From Polaromonas sp. AET17H-212 (GTDB lineage: Bacteria; Pseudomonadota; Gammaproteobacteria; Burkholderiales; Burkholderiaceae_C), in contig NZ_NBZW01000012.1 of NCBI RefSeq assembly GCF_002379085.1, positions 62,001-126,000 on the forward strand: DNA of 64,000 nucleotides, given 5' to 3'. Position 1 is the stretch's first letter. Every line of letters starts with the position of its first letter. The notes beneath the pieces are model-generated. The model did no database searches. It was not told the origin of the DNA and was given only the letters and a program-made list of their open reading frames with translations. Positions 9,815 through 19,987 of the stretch are shown here, piece after piece. A program made the position numbers and the translations under genes.

Positions 9815-11134
9815 TTGGCAAACATGGGAAACTCCAAAGGAAACGGACCGCTGGCCCCACCGGCCTGTCGCCCTTGTTCACCGCGCCAGGCGCTTCGAAA
9901 AAATCCCTTGTTCAACGACAGCCCTTCCTCCGCCACCGCCCACCTGCCGCGTCTGGCCGGCCGTGCCTACCACTGCCAGTGCGGCTGTCCCGTGTTTTTC
10001 AGGAACAGCACCTGCCTGGCCTGCGGCACGGCGCTGGGTTACGACCCGGCCCAGGCGAGCCTGCTGCCCCTGATGCCGGGCGAGCAGCCCGACACCTGGG
10101 TCGCGTGGCAGCCCGAGGGCGGCCGTGCGCCGGGGCCGGACGGCGCTGCGCAACCCGACACACCGGCGGCGGTCTACCTGCGCTGCGCCAACCTGCATAC
10201 CCCGGCGGCCTGCAACTGGCTGGTGCCGGTCAGCCAGGACGAACCGCAGCTGCTGCTGTGCCAGGCCTGCCGCCTCAACCGCACGATTCCCGACCTGAAC
10301 GACCCGGCGCACCCGGACAACGGCGAGCTGTGGGGCAAGATCGAGCTGGCCAAGCGGCGCCTGGTGTCGGCCCTGCTGGTGCTGGGCCTGCCGGTGGCGT
10401 CGCGGGCGAGTGAGGACACCGAACACGGCCTGATGTTCGACTTCCTGCGTTCCCCCGACTTTGGTCCGCACATCATGACCGGGCACGACACCGGCCTGAT
10501 CACCCTCAACCTCAACGAGGCCGACGACGCCACGCGCGAGGCCACACGCAAGGCCATGCATGAGCCCTACCGCACCTTGCTGGGCCACTTCCGCCACGAG
10601 GTCGGCCACTACTACTGGGACCGCCTGGTTGCCGGCACGTCCTGGCAGCCCGGTTTCCGGGCGCTGTTCGGCGATGAAAGCCAGGACTACCTGGCCAGCT
10701 TGCAGGCCAATTACGAGCAGGGGCCGCGGCCGGACTGGGCGCTGCACTACGTGAGTGCCTACGCCAGCGTGCACCCCTGGGAAGACTGGGCCGAGTGCTG
10801 GGCCCACTACCTGCACATGCGCGACACCGTCGACACGGCCCTGAGTTTTGGCCTGTCGGCGGAAAGCGCCCAGCTGGAGTTCACGCCCTTCACGCTGGAC
10901 GCCTTGTACCAGCCGGACCACCCGGGCGCGCAGGTCTTCCTGGACTTCCTGAACCAGTGGACCCGGCTGACCACCTTGCTCAACGAAATGTCGCGCGCCA
11001 TGGGGCAACCCGACTTTTACCCCTTTGTGCTGCCGCGCGAAGTGGTGGCCAAGCTGCATTTCATCCACCTGGTGGTGACGTCCGTCCATGATGGGGCAGG
11101 CGATGGACAGGGCCAGCAGCAAAGCCTGCCCTGA
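9815..11134 (+). CDS. Zinc-ribbon putative metallopeptidase
   Basis: The C-terminal half carries HEVGHYYWDRLV (zinc-binding HExxH) near residues 262-273 and, ~60 residues later, DWAECWAHYLHMRDT, which supplies the probable third ligand. This is the pattern of the putative zinc-binding metallo-peptidase family (Pfam PF15887). The N terminus has a CxCxC...CxxC zinc ribbon (CQCGCPVFFRNSTCLACG). There is no signal peptide, so it should be cytoplasmic. ATG starts at 9815 and 9824 are the only ones upstream of the ribbon; family members usually begin near the ribbon, so the first ~45 residues may be untranslated. Substrate unknown. Confidence 0.75.
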   Translation: MANMGNSKGNGPLAPPACRPCSPRQALRKNPLFNDSPSSATAHLPRLAGRAYHCQCGCPVFFRNSTCLACGTALGYDPAQASLLPLMPGEQPDTWVAWQPEGGRAPGPDGAAQPDTPAAVYLRCANLHTPAACNWLVPVSQDEPQLLLCQACRLNRTIPDLNDPAHPDNGELWGKIELAKRRLVSALLVLGLPVASRASEDTEHGLMFDFLRSPDFGPHIMTGHDTGLITLNLNEADDATREATRKAMHEPYRTLLGHFRHEVGHYYWDRLVAGTSWQPGFRALFGDESQDYLASLQANYEQGPRPDWALHYVSAYASVHPWEDWAECWAHYLHMRDTVDTALSFGLSAESAQLEFTPFTLDALYQPDHPGAQVFLDFLNQWTRLTTLLNEMSRAMGQPDFYPFVLPREVVAKLHFIHLVVTSVHDGAGDGQGQQQSLP

Positions 11135-11229
11135 TCAAAAGGCCGATCCGGCCCAGTATCTGCGGTCGCAACCAGCTCCTGATTTGAGAGCTAACGACTG
11201 ACCGCGCTGGCCGATGCGGCCCGGACCCG

Positions 11230-11508
11230 CTATTCGAGCGCCTGCACGGACAGACCGTGCTGTTCGGAAAACGCCTTCAGGAGGCTGGCAATCTGCCTGT
11301 CCTGCAAGGTGGTCACCAGCTCGACCAGCTTGTGGTCGCTGCCCTGGTGGCTGTCGCTGACGGCCACCGTGGCCGCGCTGTCGTCAGCGGCAAACAGCGC
11401 CTGCAGCGTCGGGCCCAGCGAGGCCATCAGCTGCGTGCGTTGCGCCTCGGGCGTGCGGGTGTCGGCCGGGTAGTGAATGTCAAACGAAAAATTGGTTTTC
11501 TGGCTCAT
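11230..11508 (-). CDS. Small hypothetical protein, 92 residues
   Basis: A short soluble protein starting at an ATG preceded by AAGGATCAGG. No known domain is evident. It has no membrane segment or cysteines and is rich in Gln, Leu and Ala, so it may be a small helical protein. It is the only sensible frame in this stretch and lies upstream of the spermidine-synthase-like gene, about 100 bp beyond its 3' end. Confidence 0.55.
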   Translation of the reverse strand: MSQKTNFSFDIHYPADTRTPEAQRTQLMASLGPTLQALFAADDSAATVAVSDSHQGSDHKLVELVTTLQDRQIASLLKAFSEQHGLSVQALE

Positions 11509-11610
11509 CCTGATCCTTCGTGTGCGTCGGGAAGCTGCCAGTGTGCCTGCACGCCGAGCGGCTGGCGTGGGACAGGGGCGCGCGCTGCCGTCGGCGGCCT
11601 GGCCCCCTTG

Positions 11611-12381
11611 TTAGCCTTCCCCGGCGAGGTCTTTCATTTCCCAGGCGATGCGTCCCAGCTCCGCTTTGAGCTGCAGGCGCGCCGGGTCGTCCAGGCCGGC
11701 CAGGCTTCTGGCCAGGTTCACGCGGCGCGGCGAAATGGCCGGGCCGCGGGAGGCAAACACAATCGCGTTGCTTTTTTCCGCGGCCATGACTTCGACCGCG
11801 TTGCCGTTGAAGCTGCGCTGGATGCGGCCGGCCAGCACCGGGTAGTCGGGGTGGTCGTGGTGCAGGTTGACCGCCAGCACACCATCCTCGCCCAAGGCGG
11901 CAAAGCAGTCGTCATAAAAACGCTGGGAGCACAGCGCCGCGGGCTGGCCGTCCTGGTCGAAACCGTCGACCAGCAGCACATCGAAGACCGGCGCCGCGGC
12001 CTGCAGGTAAAGCGCGCCGTCGGCGGCGATCACCGCAAACCGTTCGTCGTCGTCGGGAATCTGGAACTCGCGCCGCAGGGCGATCACGTGTGGGTTGATC
12101 TCGAGCACGGTCATGCGCGAGGCCGGCAGCTGCCGGTGGCAGAATTTGGCCAGCGAGCCGCCGCCGAGGCCGATCATGCCGATGTGGGCCGGCGCGGGCT
12201 GGAACAGCAGAAACCCCATCATGGTCCGGGTGTAGTCCACATCCAGCCGCCAGGGCTGGTGCAAAAGCATGCGGCTTTGCAGCTCGCCCAGCGTGAAATG
12301 CAGCGACTTCGACGCGCCGTCTTCCCGCACAAAGGGTTTGACGTAGTGCAGCGACTCAAAGTCGCCGGGCGCCGTGGTCAC
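11611..12381 (-). CDS. Spermidine-synthase-like methyltransferase-fold protein
   Basis: This 256-residue protein has a Rossmann SAM-binding-like core: IGMIGLGGGSLAKF near residue 70, MTVLEINPHVIALRREF near residue 98 and DVLLVDGFDQDG near residue 140. The order matches spermidine synthase homologues that lack the polyamine-pocket signature, so aminopropyl transfer is not assured. The start is GTG at 12381; its GTGA overlaps the TGA stop of the DUF1275 gene by 4 bp, a sign of translational coupling. Longer in-frame starts would run through that gene and are rejected. Confidence 0.75.
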   Translation of the reverse strand: MTTAPGDFESLHYVKPFVREDGASKSLHFTLGELQSRMLLHQPWRLDVDYTRTMMGFLLFQPAPAHIGMIGLGGGSLAKFCHRQLPASRMTVLEINPHVIALRREFQIPDDDERFAVIAADGALYLQAAAPVFDVLLVDGFDQDGQPAALCSQRFYDDCFAALGEDGVLAVNLHHDHPDYPVLAGRIQRSFNGNAVEVMAAEKSNAIVFASRGPAISPRRVNLARSLAGLDDPARLQLKAELGRIAWEMKDLAGEG

Positions 12382-13157
12382 AGCGACCTCGCGATCTTGC
12401 GCAGGTCCAGCGCGATGGCCGGCAGGGCCATCGCCACCAGCAGCAGGGCAATCGGCAGGGTGGCGCTGAAGCCCAGGGCCTTGAAGGCGACGGCGCCAAA
12501 CAGGCCGCCTGAAAAAAACAGCCCGAGCAGCGTGGCATGGATGAACAGCTTGTCGGTGTTGGCCGCGACAAACTGGATGCTGTTGGCCTTTTTCGACTGG
12601 TTCCAGTAAATCAGGCGCCCCAGCTCGATGCCCAGGTCGGTGATGACCCCGGTCATGTGGGTGGTGCGGATCTCGGCGTGCGAGATCTTGGTGATGATGG
12701 CGTTTTGCAGGCCCATGATGAAACACAGCAGCAGCACCGCCGTCGGCACCAGCAGGGTGGCAAAGGATTTCAGGTTGGCGCCCACCAGGCCGAACATCAG
12801 CAGCAGCGCGGCTTCCAGCAGCAGGGCCAGCGCGTACTTGCTGCGCAGTTCCTGGCGCCTCGCCCAGCTGATGAGCAAGGTGGTGGTGATGGCCCCGCCG
12901 ATAAACGCGGCCAGGCTCACCAGGCCGGCCAGCGCCAGGCCGATGCTGCCGACCACCAGGTCGTCGGCGATGGCCGAGACGATGCCCGTCATGTGCGAGG
13001 TGTAGCGCTGCACGGCGAGAAAGCCGCCGGCATTGATGGCCCCGGCCACAAACGCCAGGATGCCGCCAAACTGCCGGTTGCTGCGGCGCGTGCGTTCCCT
13101 GGCGGTGAGTCGAAGCAGAAATTTGAACAAGATGGACCTCTGCCATGCAAGAAGCAT
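12378..13157 (-). CDS. DUF1275 (YoaK-type) membrane protein
   Basis: About 259 residues with six hydrophobic segments and the DUF1275 landmarks: GGILAFVAGAINAGGFLAV near the N terminus, YTSHMTGIVS, CFIMGLQNAIITK and RTTHMTGVITDLGIELG. The repeated T-HMTG motifs are typical of the family, whose function is not established. ATG 13157 starts at the usual family N terminus; an ATG 96 bp upstream would add an unrelated extension. It is translationally coupled to the spermidine-synthase-like gene, a pairing that suggests a shared role at the inner membrane. Confidence 0.83.
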   Translation of the reverse strand: MLLAWQRSILFKFLLRLTARERTRRSNRQFGGILAFVAGAINAGGFLAVQRYTSHMTGIVSAIADDLVVGSIGLALAGLVSLAAFIGGAITTTLLISWARRQELRSKYALALLLEAALLLMFGLVGANLKSFATLLVPTAVLLLCFIMGLQNAIITKISHAEIRTTHMTGVITDLGIELGRLIYWNQSKKANSIQFVAANTDKLFIHATLLGLFFSGGLFGAVAFKALGFSATLPIALLLVAMALPAIALDLRKIARSL

Positions 13158-13256
13158 GACAGTGGATATTATGGTGCGGGGAGCCGCCGGCGCCGGCGCT
13201 GGCCGCAAGATTTTTAATGAAATCGGCTTCCGGCCCGCAAATGGCGGGCGCAAGGC

Positions 13257-13273
13257 GCTATTGAATTTGTAGC
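13257..13273. repeat. GCTAT-type short palindromic repeat
   Basis: GCTATTGAATTTGTAGC has GCTA/TAGC arms and lies between the DUF1275 and DUF1631 genes. Confidence 0.5.
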
Positions 13274-13313
13274 GTTCCGGGGGTGAAGCCCGGGCGGGGC
13301 CGGCAAGCCTGCG

Positions 13314-15890
13314 TTAAGCGGCAGGGCCTTGCGGGTCCTCCGGCGCGGCGTCCTTGACCAGGTGGTCCAGCGCGTGGGCCACCACGCCGTGGGTATCGAC
13401 GGGACGCATCAGCTTGTCCCTGATCAGGCGTTCGCAACTGCGTCTGGTCATCGAGTGGGGCTGGCCGCCGTGGCTGACGAACATGAACAGGGTGCCGCGG
13501 TTGCTGGCCCAGATCAGCTGCGCGCGCAGCCAGTGGCGCCGGGAATAGATATCCACCCAGCTGCCTTCGCGCAGGCCCCTCAGGATGTCTTCGGGCTGGC
13601 GCGCGCCATCGCCATCGCCATCGCCAGCGGCGGCGTCTCCCGGGGTGTCAGCCGCACCGCTGTCGGGCGCTTCGGAGGCCGGGGCGTCGTCCTCCGGCGT
13701 GGCGCCCAGCGCTGCCGGGCCGGACGTCGGGGTGTCTTTAAAGCCGGCCTTGTCGAGTTCCTGCGGCGCCAGCCAGGGCTGGCCGGCCGCCTTGGCTTTG
13801 CGCTGCTCGGGGGTGGCCGGCAGGAGGTCGCCCAGGTCGGACAGGTCGGTTTCACCCATGCCCACTTCGAGCGGGGCGTTGTCCGAGTCGACGGCGTCGC
13901 GCCGGCTGCGGACGCGGCGCAGCCTGAGCACCGGGCGGTGCAATCTTTCCATGGCGTCGAAAAACGCCTCGGTCTCGCCCGGGTCCAGCCCCAGTGATGC
14001 CAGGCCCGCCTGCAGCTTGCCGAGCAGGCCGGGAATCATGGCGATGAGTTTGCCCGGGCGTTTGAGCGTGGCCTCGCGCTTGACGCTCCACAGCAGGTCG
14101 GTCACCAGCGAGCCGTAACCCTGGGGGTCAATCTGGCGCGCGGTGTCGGTCAGCCGGGCATGCGCCATCACCAGCGCCCAGGGCCCGAACAGGAAGTCCA
14201 GCACCACCCCGGGCACCTGGTCCAGGTCGGCGCGCAGGCTCATGTCCAGTGCAATCTGGTCGGCCTGCGCCTGCCGCTCTTCGGCAAACTGCATGGTCTG
14301 GCGCATGGTGCCGCGCAGATCGCGCTCGTGCTGGTCCTGCTCGTCCCACAGCGCCTGCAGTTCGCCCAGCGCGGCGCCGAAGGGCCGGGCGTCCTCGATC
14401 TCCAGGGCGTTGAGCCCGTTGAAGGCCTCGGTCAGCGAATGGAAAAAAACGTCGAACGCCGGGCTGTGTTCGTCGTTGTACTTGAAGCTGCGTTGCGCCA
14501 CACGCTCCATCAGGCGGCGCGCGGGGTGGTTTTCCTCGCTGAAAAAGTGCGGGTCCACCATGGCCAGGCGCAGCAGCGAAGGCTCCAGCGCCACAATTGC
14601 CTCGCGCACCGGCACCAGCAGGCGCGGGTCCTGCGCGACCTGGGTCACGAGTTTTTTCACCACCTCCATGCCCAGCACCTGGCCGACACGGGTGGCGTCT
14701 TTGTGCAGCTGCGTGCGCACCATCGCGCGCTCGCGGGCACGGCCGTAGACGCCCCAGACCTGCGAGCTCAGCTGGCTCAGCACGTCCACGATGCGTGACG
14801 GGTTGTCCGGCTCCTCGTCGGCGTCCTGCGCCGGCAGCGCCGGACGGCGCGGGTCGCTGCGGGTGCCGCAGTAGCTTCGGTCGTCAGCTTCGGCCTCGGG
14901 GGGGGCGGGCCCGGGCTCGGCCTGCAGTGCCGCTTGTGCCGAGTCGGGCGTGCCCTTCAGCGCGATCAGTTCTTCTTCGATGGTGGCGTAGTAGGCCGGC
15001 GCCAGCCCATGGTCGGCCTTGCTGCCGCCGCGAAACAGGAAGTCCTGGAGCAGCGCGTCCTTGACGTCGTCGTTGGACAGGTCCGCGTATTGCGACGGCA
15101 CCCGGGTGAAGGGTTCGTCCGAGGCATAACCGATGCCGGCGGGGCCGCCTTGCGCGCCCGGGGCGGCGCCGGGCTTGTTGTCGCCCATAGGGGTGCCGGC
15201 TGCGGCACGGCCCGGCTTTTTGCCGGCGCTGGCGGGGGTCTGCAGCACCCGGTAACTGGCGGTCCGCACCTGGGCCAGTTCCAGCACATTGATCAGGCGT
15301 TCGTAGATGCGTTTGAGTTCGCGCCCCAGCGGCTCGCCGAGGTGCTTGATCCACAGCGTGCTGATCGCGGGCGCCACCGGCGCGCCCAACAGCAGGGTGC
15401 GCAGCGTCTGCGCAAAAACCTCGGGCCGCACCGGGTTGGCCTGCGCGCGGACAGTGACCAGCCCCTGCGCCGAACTCATCAGGCCGTCGAGTTCGGCCAG
15501 CACCTGCTCGACCATGGGGGCGACCTGCTGCAGCAGCCGCGCGGACTCGATGCCTTGCTCGACCTCGGTGTCGTCAACCAGCGAGAACCTGTCGGCGCCC
15601 GCCAGCGCTGGCACCGGGGTGCGCGCCGCGACGGGCTGCGCAGCAGGTTTTTCGGGCTGCTGGAAGGCCGCCAGCAGGGCCCCGGGGTATTGCGCACACC
15701 AGCCGTCGCGGTGGCGCTGCAGTTCGCGCCAGGCCAGCGCCACCTCGTCGCGCTCGGCGACTTTCAGGCTTTGGGTGTCTGTCAGCTGCAGCGCCGCCAC
15801 CGCGTGGTCAATACAACGTTCAAGCGCCGGCTTGGCGGCTTGGGCAGCTTCCTGCAGACAGCGGAGTAAGACGTCGGCTTGCGATGCCAT
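13314..15890 (-). CDS. DUF1631 family protein, 858 residues
   Basis: A long, largely helical, cytoplasmic-looking protein matching the DUF1631 family (Pfam PF07793) of proteobacteria, whose role is unknown. Conserved-looking parts are the N-terminal 160 residues, a central helical block (residues ~370-660, including ARERAMVRTQLHKDATRVGQ) and a C-terminal domain near 770-850 (GSWVDIYSRRHWLRAQLIWAS) resembling a small all-beta PilZ-like unit. They are joined by low-complexity Ala/Asp/Pro linkers. It starts at an ATG with a plausible leader and stands alone. Confidence 0.75.
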   Translation of the reverse strand: MASQADVLLRCLQEAAQAAKPALERCIDHAVAALQLTDTQSLKVAERDEVALAWRELQRHRDGWCAQYPGALLAAFQQPEKPAAQPVAARTPVPALAGADRFSLVDDTEVEQGIESARLLQQVAPMVEQVLAELDGLMSSAQGLVTVRAQANPVRPEVFAQTLRTLLLGAPVAPAISTLWIKHLGEPLGRELKRIYERLINVLELAQVRTASYRVLQTPASAGKKPGRAAAGTPMGDNKPGAAPGAQGGPAGIGYASDEPFTRVPSQYADLSNDDVKDALLQDFLFRGGSKADHGLAPAYYATIEEELIALKGTPDSAQAALQAEPGPAPPEAEADDRSYCGTRSDPRRPALPAQDADEEPDNPSRIVDVLSQLSSQVWGVYGRARERAMVRTQLHKDATRVGQVLGMEVVKKLVTQVAQDPRLLVPVREAIVALEPSLLRLAMVDPHFFSEENHPARRLMERVAQRSFKYNDEHSPAFDVFFHSLTEAFNGLNALEIEDARPFGAALGELQALWDEQDQHERDLRGTMRQTMQFAEERQAQADQIALDMSLRADLDQVPGVVLDFLFGPWALVMAHARLTDTARQIDPQGYGSLVTDLLWSVKREATLKRPGKLIAMIPGLLGKLQAGLASLGLDPGETEAFFDAMERLHRPVLRLRRVRSRRDAVDSDNAPLEVGMGETDLSDLGDLLPATPEQRKAKAAGQPWLAPQELDKAGFKDTPTSGPAALGATPEDDAPASEAPDSGAADTPGDAAAGDGDGDGARQPEDILRGLREGSWVDIYSRRHWLRAQLIWASNRGTLFMFVSHGGQPHSMTRRSCERLIRDKLMRPVDTHGVVAHALDHLVKDAAPEDPQGPAA

Positions 15891-16390
15891 GGTGGAGGGC
15901 GATGTGGCTAAGGCTAAGAAGAGGCGTGGGTCTGAAGAGGTGTCAAGTCAAGGGTGGGGGGGAATCCCGCTTCACCCGACCCCGAAGTGTGGGCTGAACT
16001 GGCGGGATGCTGCTGGAAATGCCGAAGTATCTTGTAACGATTTTTAACTTGCTGCGCAGCAAAGAGACGCTGCTTACATTCCGGCAACCTGGCCGCAGCC
16101 CGCTGGCGCCTTCCGGGGGCGGCTTTTCGCGCGGGTGGCCCAGGCGGCGGGGACGTGCAGGCAAATCCGCCATGGACCCAACAGGAACGGTTACCTGCAG
16201 CTATGTTTTGCATAGCGAATCGGGGCGCCCCGTGCAACTGCTGCAGCCTGTCTGCCGGCGCTCACTGTTGGTGTGTGGCCGGGCCGGAACGGTCAAAGCC
16301 ACAACAAACCGTTGCAGTTTGTTGTGGCTTTGCCGTGGGCGGCGGCGCTGCCGGCCTGGCGGCCCCGCCCTGGGGTCGCGCAACCCGGGA
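15891..16390. other. 500-bp gene-free region before the fasciclin gene end
   Basis: No convincing gene. It contains the promoter side of the DUF1631 gene, an AT-richer patch near 16030-16080, a perfect GCTATG-ttttg-CATAGC palindrome at 16200-16216, and the long hairpin at 16295-16331. Open frames here lack ribosome-binding sites and run antisense into the fasciclin gene. Confidence 0.5.
16295..16331 (-). terminator. 15-bp-stem hairpin, probable terminator of the fasciclin gene
   Basis: AAAGCCACAACAAAC at 16295-16309 pairs perfectly with GTTTGTTGTGGCTTT at 16317-16331 around a 7-base loop. It sits 60 bp beyond the stop of the minus-strand fasciclin gene. The following T-run is only three bases, so it may act as a processing or stabilising hairpin rather than an efficient terminator. 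Confidence 0.6.
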
Positions 16391-16960
16391 TCAGTTGGGC
16401 ACCAGCACCTTGTTGACCACGTGGATCACGCCGTTGGACTGGTAGACGTTGGCAATGCTGACCATCGCCGTGCCGCCTTTTTCGTCGGTCACCATCACAT
16501 TGGAGCCGCTGGCCGTGACCACCAGGCTGTCGCCGCTGGCGGTGGTCAGGGTAGCCCGGCCATTGCCGGCCATCACGCGCTGGCTCAGGGCGGCAGCGTC
16601 GAGCTTGCCGGGTACCACGTGGGCCGTCAGGATTTTTGTCAGCAGGGCCTTGTTCTCGGGCTTGAGCAGCGTGGCGACGGTGCCGGCCGGCAGGGCGTCA
16701 AACGCGGCGTTGGTCGGTGCAAACACGGTGAACGGGCCGGGGCTCTTGAGCGTGTCGACCAGGCCGGCAGCCTTGACGGCGGCCACCAGCGTCGTGTGGT
16801 CCCTGGAATTGACGGCGTTGTCAACGATGTCCTTGGTCGGGAACATGGCGGCGCCGCCGACCATGACCGAGGGGCCGCCGGCCATCTGGCTGCCGGACAT
16901 GCCACCGGCACAAGCGCTGAGTAAAACGGCAACGCCGGCTGCAATGAGTAGTTTTTTCAT
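16391..16960 (-). CDS. Fasciclin (FAS1) domain lipoprotein
   Basis: The 189-residue product has a lipoprotein signal ([20 protein letters not shown], lipobox LSAC), so it should be anchored in the envelope by the cysteine at residue 18. A single FAS1 domain follows, with [14 protein letters not shown] (H1 box), [12 protein letters not shown] and the C-terminal [15 protein letters not shown] (H2 box). FAS1 domains act in adhesion or surface binding. ATG 16960 has AGGAG seven bases upstream, so the longer frame is not used. The SPW-repeat gene diverges from it across a 215-bp region. Confidence 0.9.
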   Translation of the reverse strand: MKKLLIAAGVAVLLSACAGGMSGSQMAGGPSVMVGGAAMFPTKDIVDNAVNSRDHTTLVAAVKAAGLVDTLKSPGPFTVFAPTNAAFDALPAGTVATLLKPENKALLTKILTAHVVPGKLDAAALSQRVMAGNGRATLTTASGDSLVVTASGSNVMVTDEKGGTAMVSIANVYQSNGVIHVVNKVLVPN

Positions 16961-17175
16961 AGTGAGACTCCTGTTGAGGGTTGTTGGTCTGTGGAATCCG
17001 CCACAGCGCGTCAGCGTGTTGTCCGCCTGGAAGGGATACGCGCGGAATGCCCCGCTGGATTCAAGGGTCAATCTTCACCGCACCAGGGACCAGCCCCCCG
17101 GGAACAAACCGGGCCGGGTGAGGTCGAACCTCTCGCAGCGGATCCTTTTTTTCCCCGCTGTCAGGAGGTGTCACC

Positions 17176-17541
17176 ATGGAGCAACTGAAACACTGGCAAG
17201 ACCCGATCAATGCCTTGTTGGGTCTCTGGGTCCTTCTTTCACCTTGGGCGCTGGGTTTCCAGGATGAGCGGATGATCATGCTGAACGCGGTCATCGTCGG
17301 CGCGGCGCTGGTTGCCGTGGCACTGGGCGCCATTTTTGTCCCGCGTGCCTGGGAGGAGTGGACCGAAGGAGCGCTGGGCCTGTGGCTGGTCGCCTCGCCC
17401 TGGGTTCTCGGATTCAGCACACATGGACAGGCCACACTCAATGCGGTGGCGGCCGGCTTGGCCATCGCCGTCCTGGCCCTGTGGACGCTGCTGACCGACA
17501 AGGACTACAGCGGCTGGATGCGCGACCGGACGGCGCGCTGA
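17176..17541 (+). CDS. SPW-repeat membrane protein
   Basis: A 121-residue membrane protein with two copies of the SPW repeat (Pfam PF03779), each a pair of helices containing LLSPWALGF and VASPWVLGF. Four membrane spans are predicted. Function is unknown for the family. The start is secure: AGGAGG lies eight bases before ATG 17176. It is divergent from the fasciclin lipoprotein gene. Confidence 0.9.
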   Translation: MEQLKHWQDPINALLGLWVLLSPWALGFQDERMIMLNAVIVGAALVAVALGAIFVPRAWEEWTEGALGLWLVASPWVLGFSTHGQATLNAVAAGLAIAVLALWTLLTDKDYSGWMRDRTAR

Positions 17542-17653
17542 GCGGTCAGCGACGGGCTGTGGCTGGCTGAGGCCGGTTACGGTGAGGTGACAACCGCAGC
17601 GCATCGCGCTGTGGTGGGAGGGTGTTGGTCCGGGCCCGTTGCAGCCCTGCAAT

Positions 17654-17687
17654 GAAAAAAAGAAAAAACGGCGTCCAAAGACGCCGT
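17654..17687 (-). terminator. Rho-independent terminator of malate synthase gene
   Basis: ACGGCGTC (17668-17675) pairs with GACGCCGT (17680-17687) over a 4-base loop. Read on the minus strand it is followed by a T-rich run (17667 to 17654), a classic terminator about 75 bp after the glcB stop. Confidence 0.85.
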
Positions 17688-17742
17688 GGAGGTGGGTTTG
17701 TGTATCAAATCCTGCCCCGGCCTGATGGAACGGGCGGAGGCA

Positions 17743-17759
17743 GCTATTGATTCGGTAGC
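17743..17759. repeat. GCTAT-type short palindromic repeat
   Basis: GCTATTGATTCGGTAGC lies just downstream of the glcB stop, between the stop and its terminator. Confidence 0.55.
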
Positions 17760-17762
17760 AGG

Positions 17763-19979
17763 TCAGGCGTTGCCGGCCTTCACCTTCAGCCGCCAGGCGT
17801 GCAGCAGCGGCTCGGTGTAGCCGCTCGGCTGCTCCAAGCCCTTGAAGACCAGATCACAGGCCGCCTTGTAGGCTGCTGACGTGTCGAAATGGCCGGCCAT
17901 GGGCTGGTACAGCGGGTCGCCGGCGTTCTGTTTGTCCACCACGGCGGCCATGCGTTCAAAGGTCTCCTTCACTTGCGCTTTCGTCACCACGCCGTGCAGC
18001 AGCCAGTTGGCCATGTGCTGGCTGGAGATGCGCAGGGTGGCGCGGTCTTCCATCAGGCCGACGTTGTGGATGTCGGGCACCTTGGAGCAGCCCACGCCCT
18101 GGTCGATCCAACGCACCACATAACCGAGGATGCCCTGGGCGTTGTTGTCGAGTTCCTGCTGTTTCGCCTCGGCGCTCCAGTCGGGCGTGGCCGTGACGGG
18201 CACCTGCAACAAGCCGTTCAGCAGGGCGTTGCGCTCCTTGTTGGCATCGATTTTTTCGAGGTCTTTCTGCACCTTGTTGACCTTGACCTGGTGGTAGTGC
18301 AGCGCATGCAGCGTCGCGCCGGTCGGGCTGGGGACCCAGGCGGTGTTGGCGCCGGCCAGGGGGTGGGCAATCTTCTGCTCCATCATGGCTTTCATCAGGT
18401 CGGGCATGGCCCACATGCCCTTGCCGATCTGCGCCTTGCCGCGCAGGCCGCAGGACAGGCCCACCAGCACGTTGTTCTTCTCGTAAGCCGCAATCCAGGC
18501 GCTGCTTTTCATGTCGCCCTTGCGGATCATGGGGCCGGCGTACATGGCGGTGTGCATCTCGTCGCCGGTGCGGTCCAGGAAGCCGGTGTTGATGAAGGCG
18601 ACGCGGCTTTTCGCCGCGGCGATGCAGGCTTTCAGGTTGACGCTGGTGCGGCGCTCTTCGTCCATGATGCCGAGCTTGACGGTGCTGTCCGGCAGGCCCA
18701 GCATTTTTTCGACACGGCTGAACAGCTCGGCGGCAAAGGCGACTTCGGCCGGACCGTGCATCTTGGGCTTGACGATGTAGACCGAGCCCTTGCGCGAGTT
18801 CCTGATGCCTTTTTTGCCCTTGCGCTTGAGGTCGTGAATCGCAATCGTGGTGGTGATGACGGCGTCGAGGATGCCTTCGGGGATTTCTTTCGTCGAGCCG
18901 TCGGTGGCGGTGTAGAGGATGGCCGGGTTGGTCATCAGGTGGCCGACATTGCGCACAAACATCAGCGAGCGGCCATGCAGGGTGACGGGTTTGCCCTTGG
19001 GCGAGGTGTACTCGCGGTCCGGGTTCAGGCCGCGGGTGAAGGTCTTGCCGTCCTTGGTGACGCTTTCGGTCAGCGTGCCCTGCAGAATGCCCAGCCAGTT
19101 GCTGTAGGCCAGCACCTTGTCGTCGGCATCGACCACCGCCACCGAGTCTTCCAGGTCCATGATGGTCGACAGCGCCGCTTCGATGACCAGGTCGCTGACG
19201 CCGGCCGGATCGGTCTTGCCGATGGGCGTGCCGCGGTCGATGCGGATGTCGATGTGCAGGCCGTTGTGCTGCAGCAGCACCGACGACGGTGCCGAGGCCT
19301 TGCCCTGGTAACCGACGAGCTGGCTCGTGTCGGCCAGCGTGGTGTTCTTGCCGCCCTTGAGGGTGACGACCAGCTTGCCGCCGCGCAGCGCATAGCCGGT
19401 CGAATCGATGTGCGAGCCCTTGACCAGCGGCGCGGTGCGGTCCAGCACATGACGTGCGTACTCGATCACCTTGGCGCCGCGCACCGGGTTGTAGCCCTTG
19501 CCTTTTTCAGCGCCGTTGTCTTCGGAGAGCACGTCGGTGCCGTACAGCGCGTCGTACAGCGAGCCCCAGCGCGCATTGGCCGCGTTCAGCGCATAACGCG
19601 CATTCAGGACGGGCACCACCAGTTGCGGGCCGGCCTGTTTGGCGAGTTCGGCATCGACATTGCCCGTGGTGATGGTGACTGTTTTCGGCGAGGGCACAAG
19701 GTAGCCGGTTTTTTCCAGGAAGGCGCGGTAGGCCTTCATGTCGGCAATCGGTCCGGGGTTGGCTTTGTGCCAGCTGTCCATCTCGGTCTGCAGGCGGTCG
19801 CGCTCGGCCAGCAGGGCAATGTTTTTCGGCGCCAGGTCCGCCACGATGGCGTCAAAACCCTTCCAGAAGGCGGCGCGGTCCACGCCGGTGCCGGGCAGGA
19901 CCTGGTCATCAACAAAGCGTTGCAAAACCGTGGCCACCTGCAGGCCGTGGAGCGATGTGCGTGGGGTTGTTGTCGTCAT
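17763..19979 (-). CDS. glcB: Malate synthase G
   Basis: The 738-residue length and motifs identify the monomeric malate synthase G, which condenses glyoxylate with acetyl-CoA to malate. Seen are [14 protein letters not shown] near residue 270, the substrate block DRTGDEMHT near 480, [11 protein letters not shown] near 430 and the C-terminal [18 protein letters not shown] near 640. ATG 19979 follows GAGGTT; an ATG four codons earlier is less well placed. The 66-nt gap to the upstream dehalogenase gene is strikingly pyrimidine-rich on the coding strand. With that enzyme it could assimilate glycolate/glyoxylate formed from haloacetates. Confidence 0.96.
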   Translation of the reverse strand: MTTTTPRTSLHGLQVATVLQRFVDDQVLPGTGVDRAAFWKGFDAIVADLAPKNIALLAERDRLQTEMDSWHKANPGPIADMKAYRAFLEKTGYLVPSPKTVTITTGNVDAELAKQAGPQLVVPVLNARYALNAANARWGSLYDALYGTDVLSEDNGAEKGKGYNPVRGAKVIEYARHVLDRTAPLVKGSHIDSTGYALRGGKLVVTLKGGKNTTLADTSQLVGYQGKASAPSSVLLQHNGLHIDIRIDRGTPIGKTDPAGVSDLVIEAALSTIMDLEDSVAVVDADDKVLAYSNWLGILQGTLTESVTKDGKTFTRGLNPDREYTSPKGKPVTLHGRSLMFVRNVGHLMTNPAILYTATDGSTKEIPEGILDAVITTTIAIHDLKRKGKKGIRNSRKGSVYIVKPKMHGPAEVAFAAELFSRVEKMLGLPDSTVKLGIMDEERRTSVNLKACIAAAKSRVAFINTGFLDRTGDEMHTAMYAGPMIRKGDMKSSAWIAAYEKNNVLVGLSCGLRGKAQIGKGMWAMPDLMKAMMEQKIAHPLAGANTAWVPSPTGATLHALHYHQVKVNKVQKDLEKIDANKERNALLNGLLQVPVTATPDWSAEAKQQELDNNAQGILGYVVRWIDQGVGCSKVPDIHNVGLMEDRATLRISSQHMANWLLHGVVTKAQVKETFERMAAVVDKQNAGDPLYQPMAGHFDTSAAYKAACDLVFKGLEQPSGYTEPLLHAWRLKVKAGNA

Positions 19980-19987
19980 GGGGAACC

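Noticed and set aside
16007..16924. Plus-strand frame across the 16 kb intergenic region
   Set aside because: It runs through a hairpin and antisense through the fasciclin gene, with no motif.
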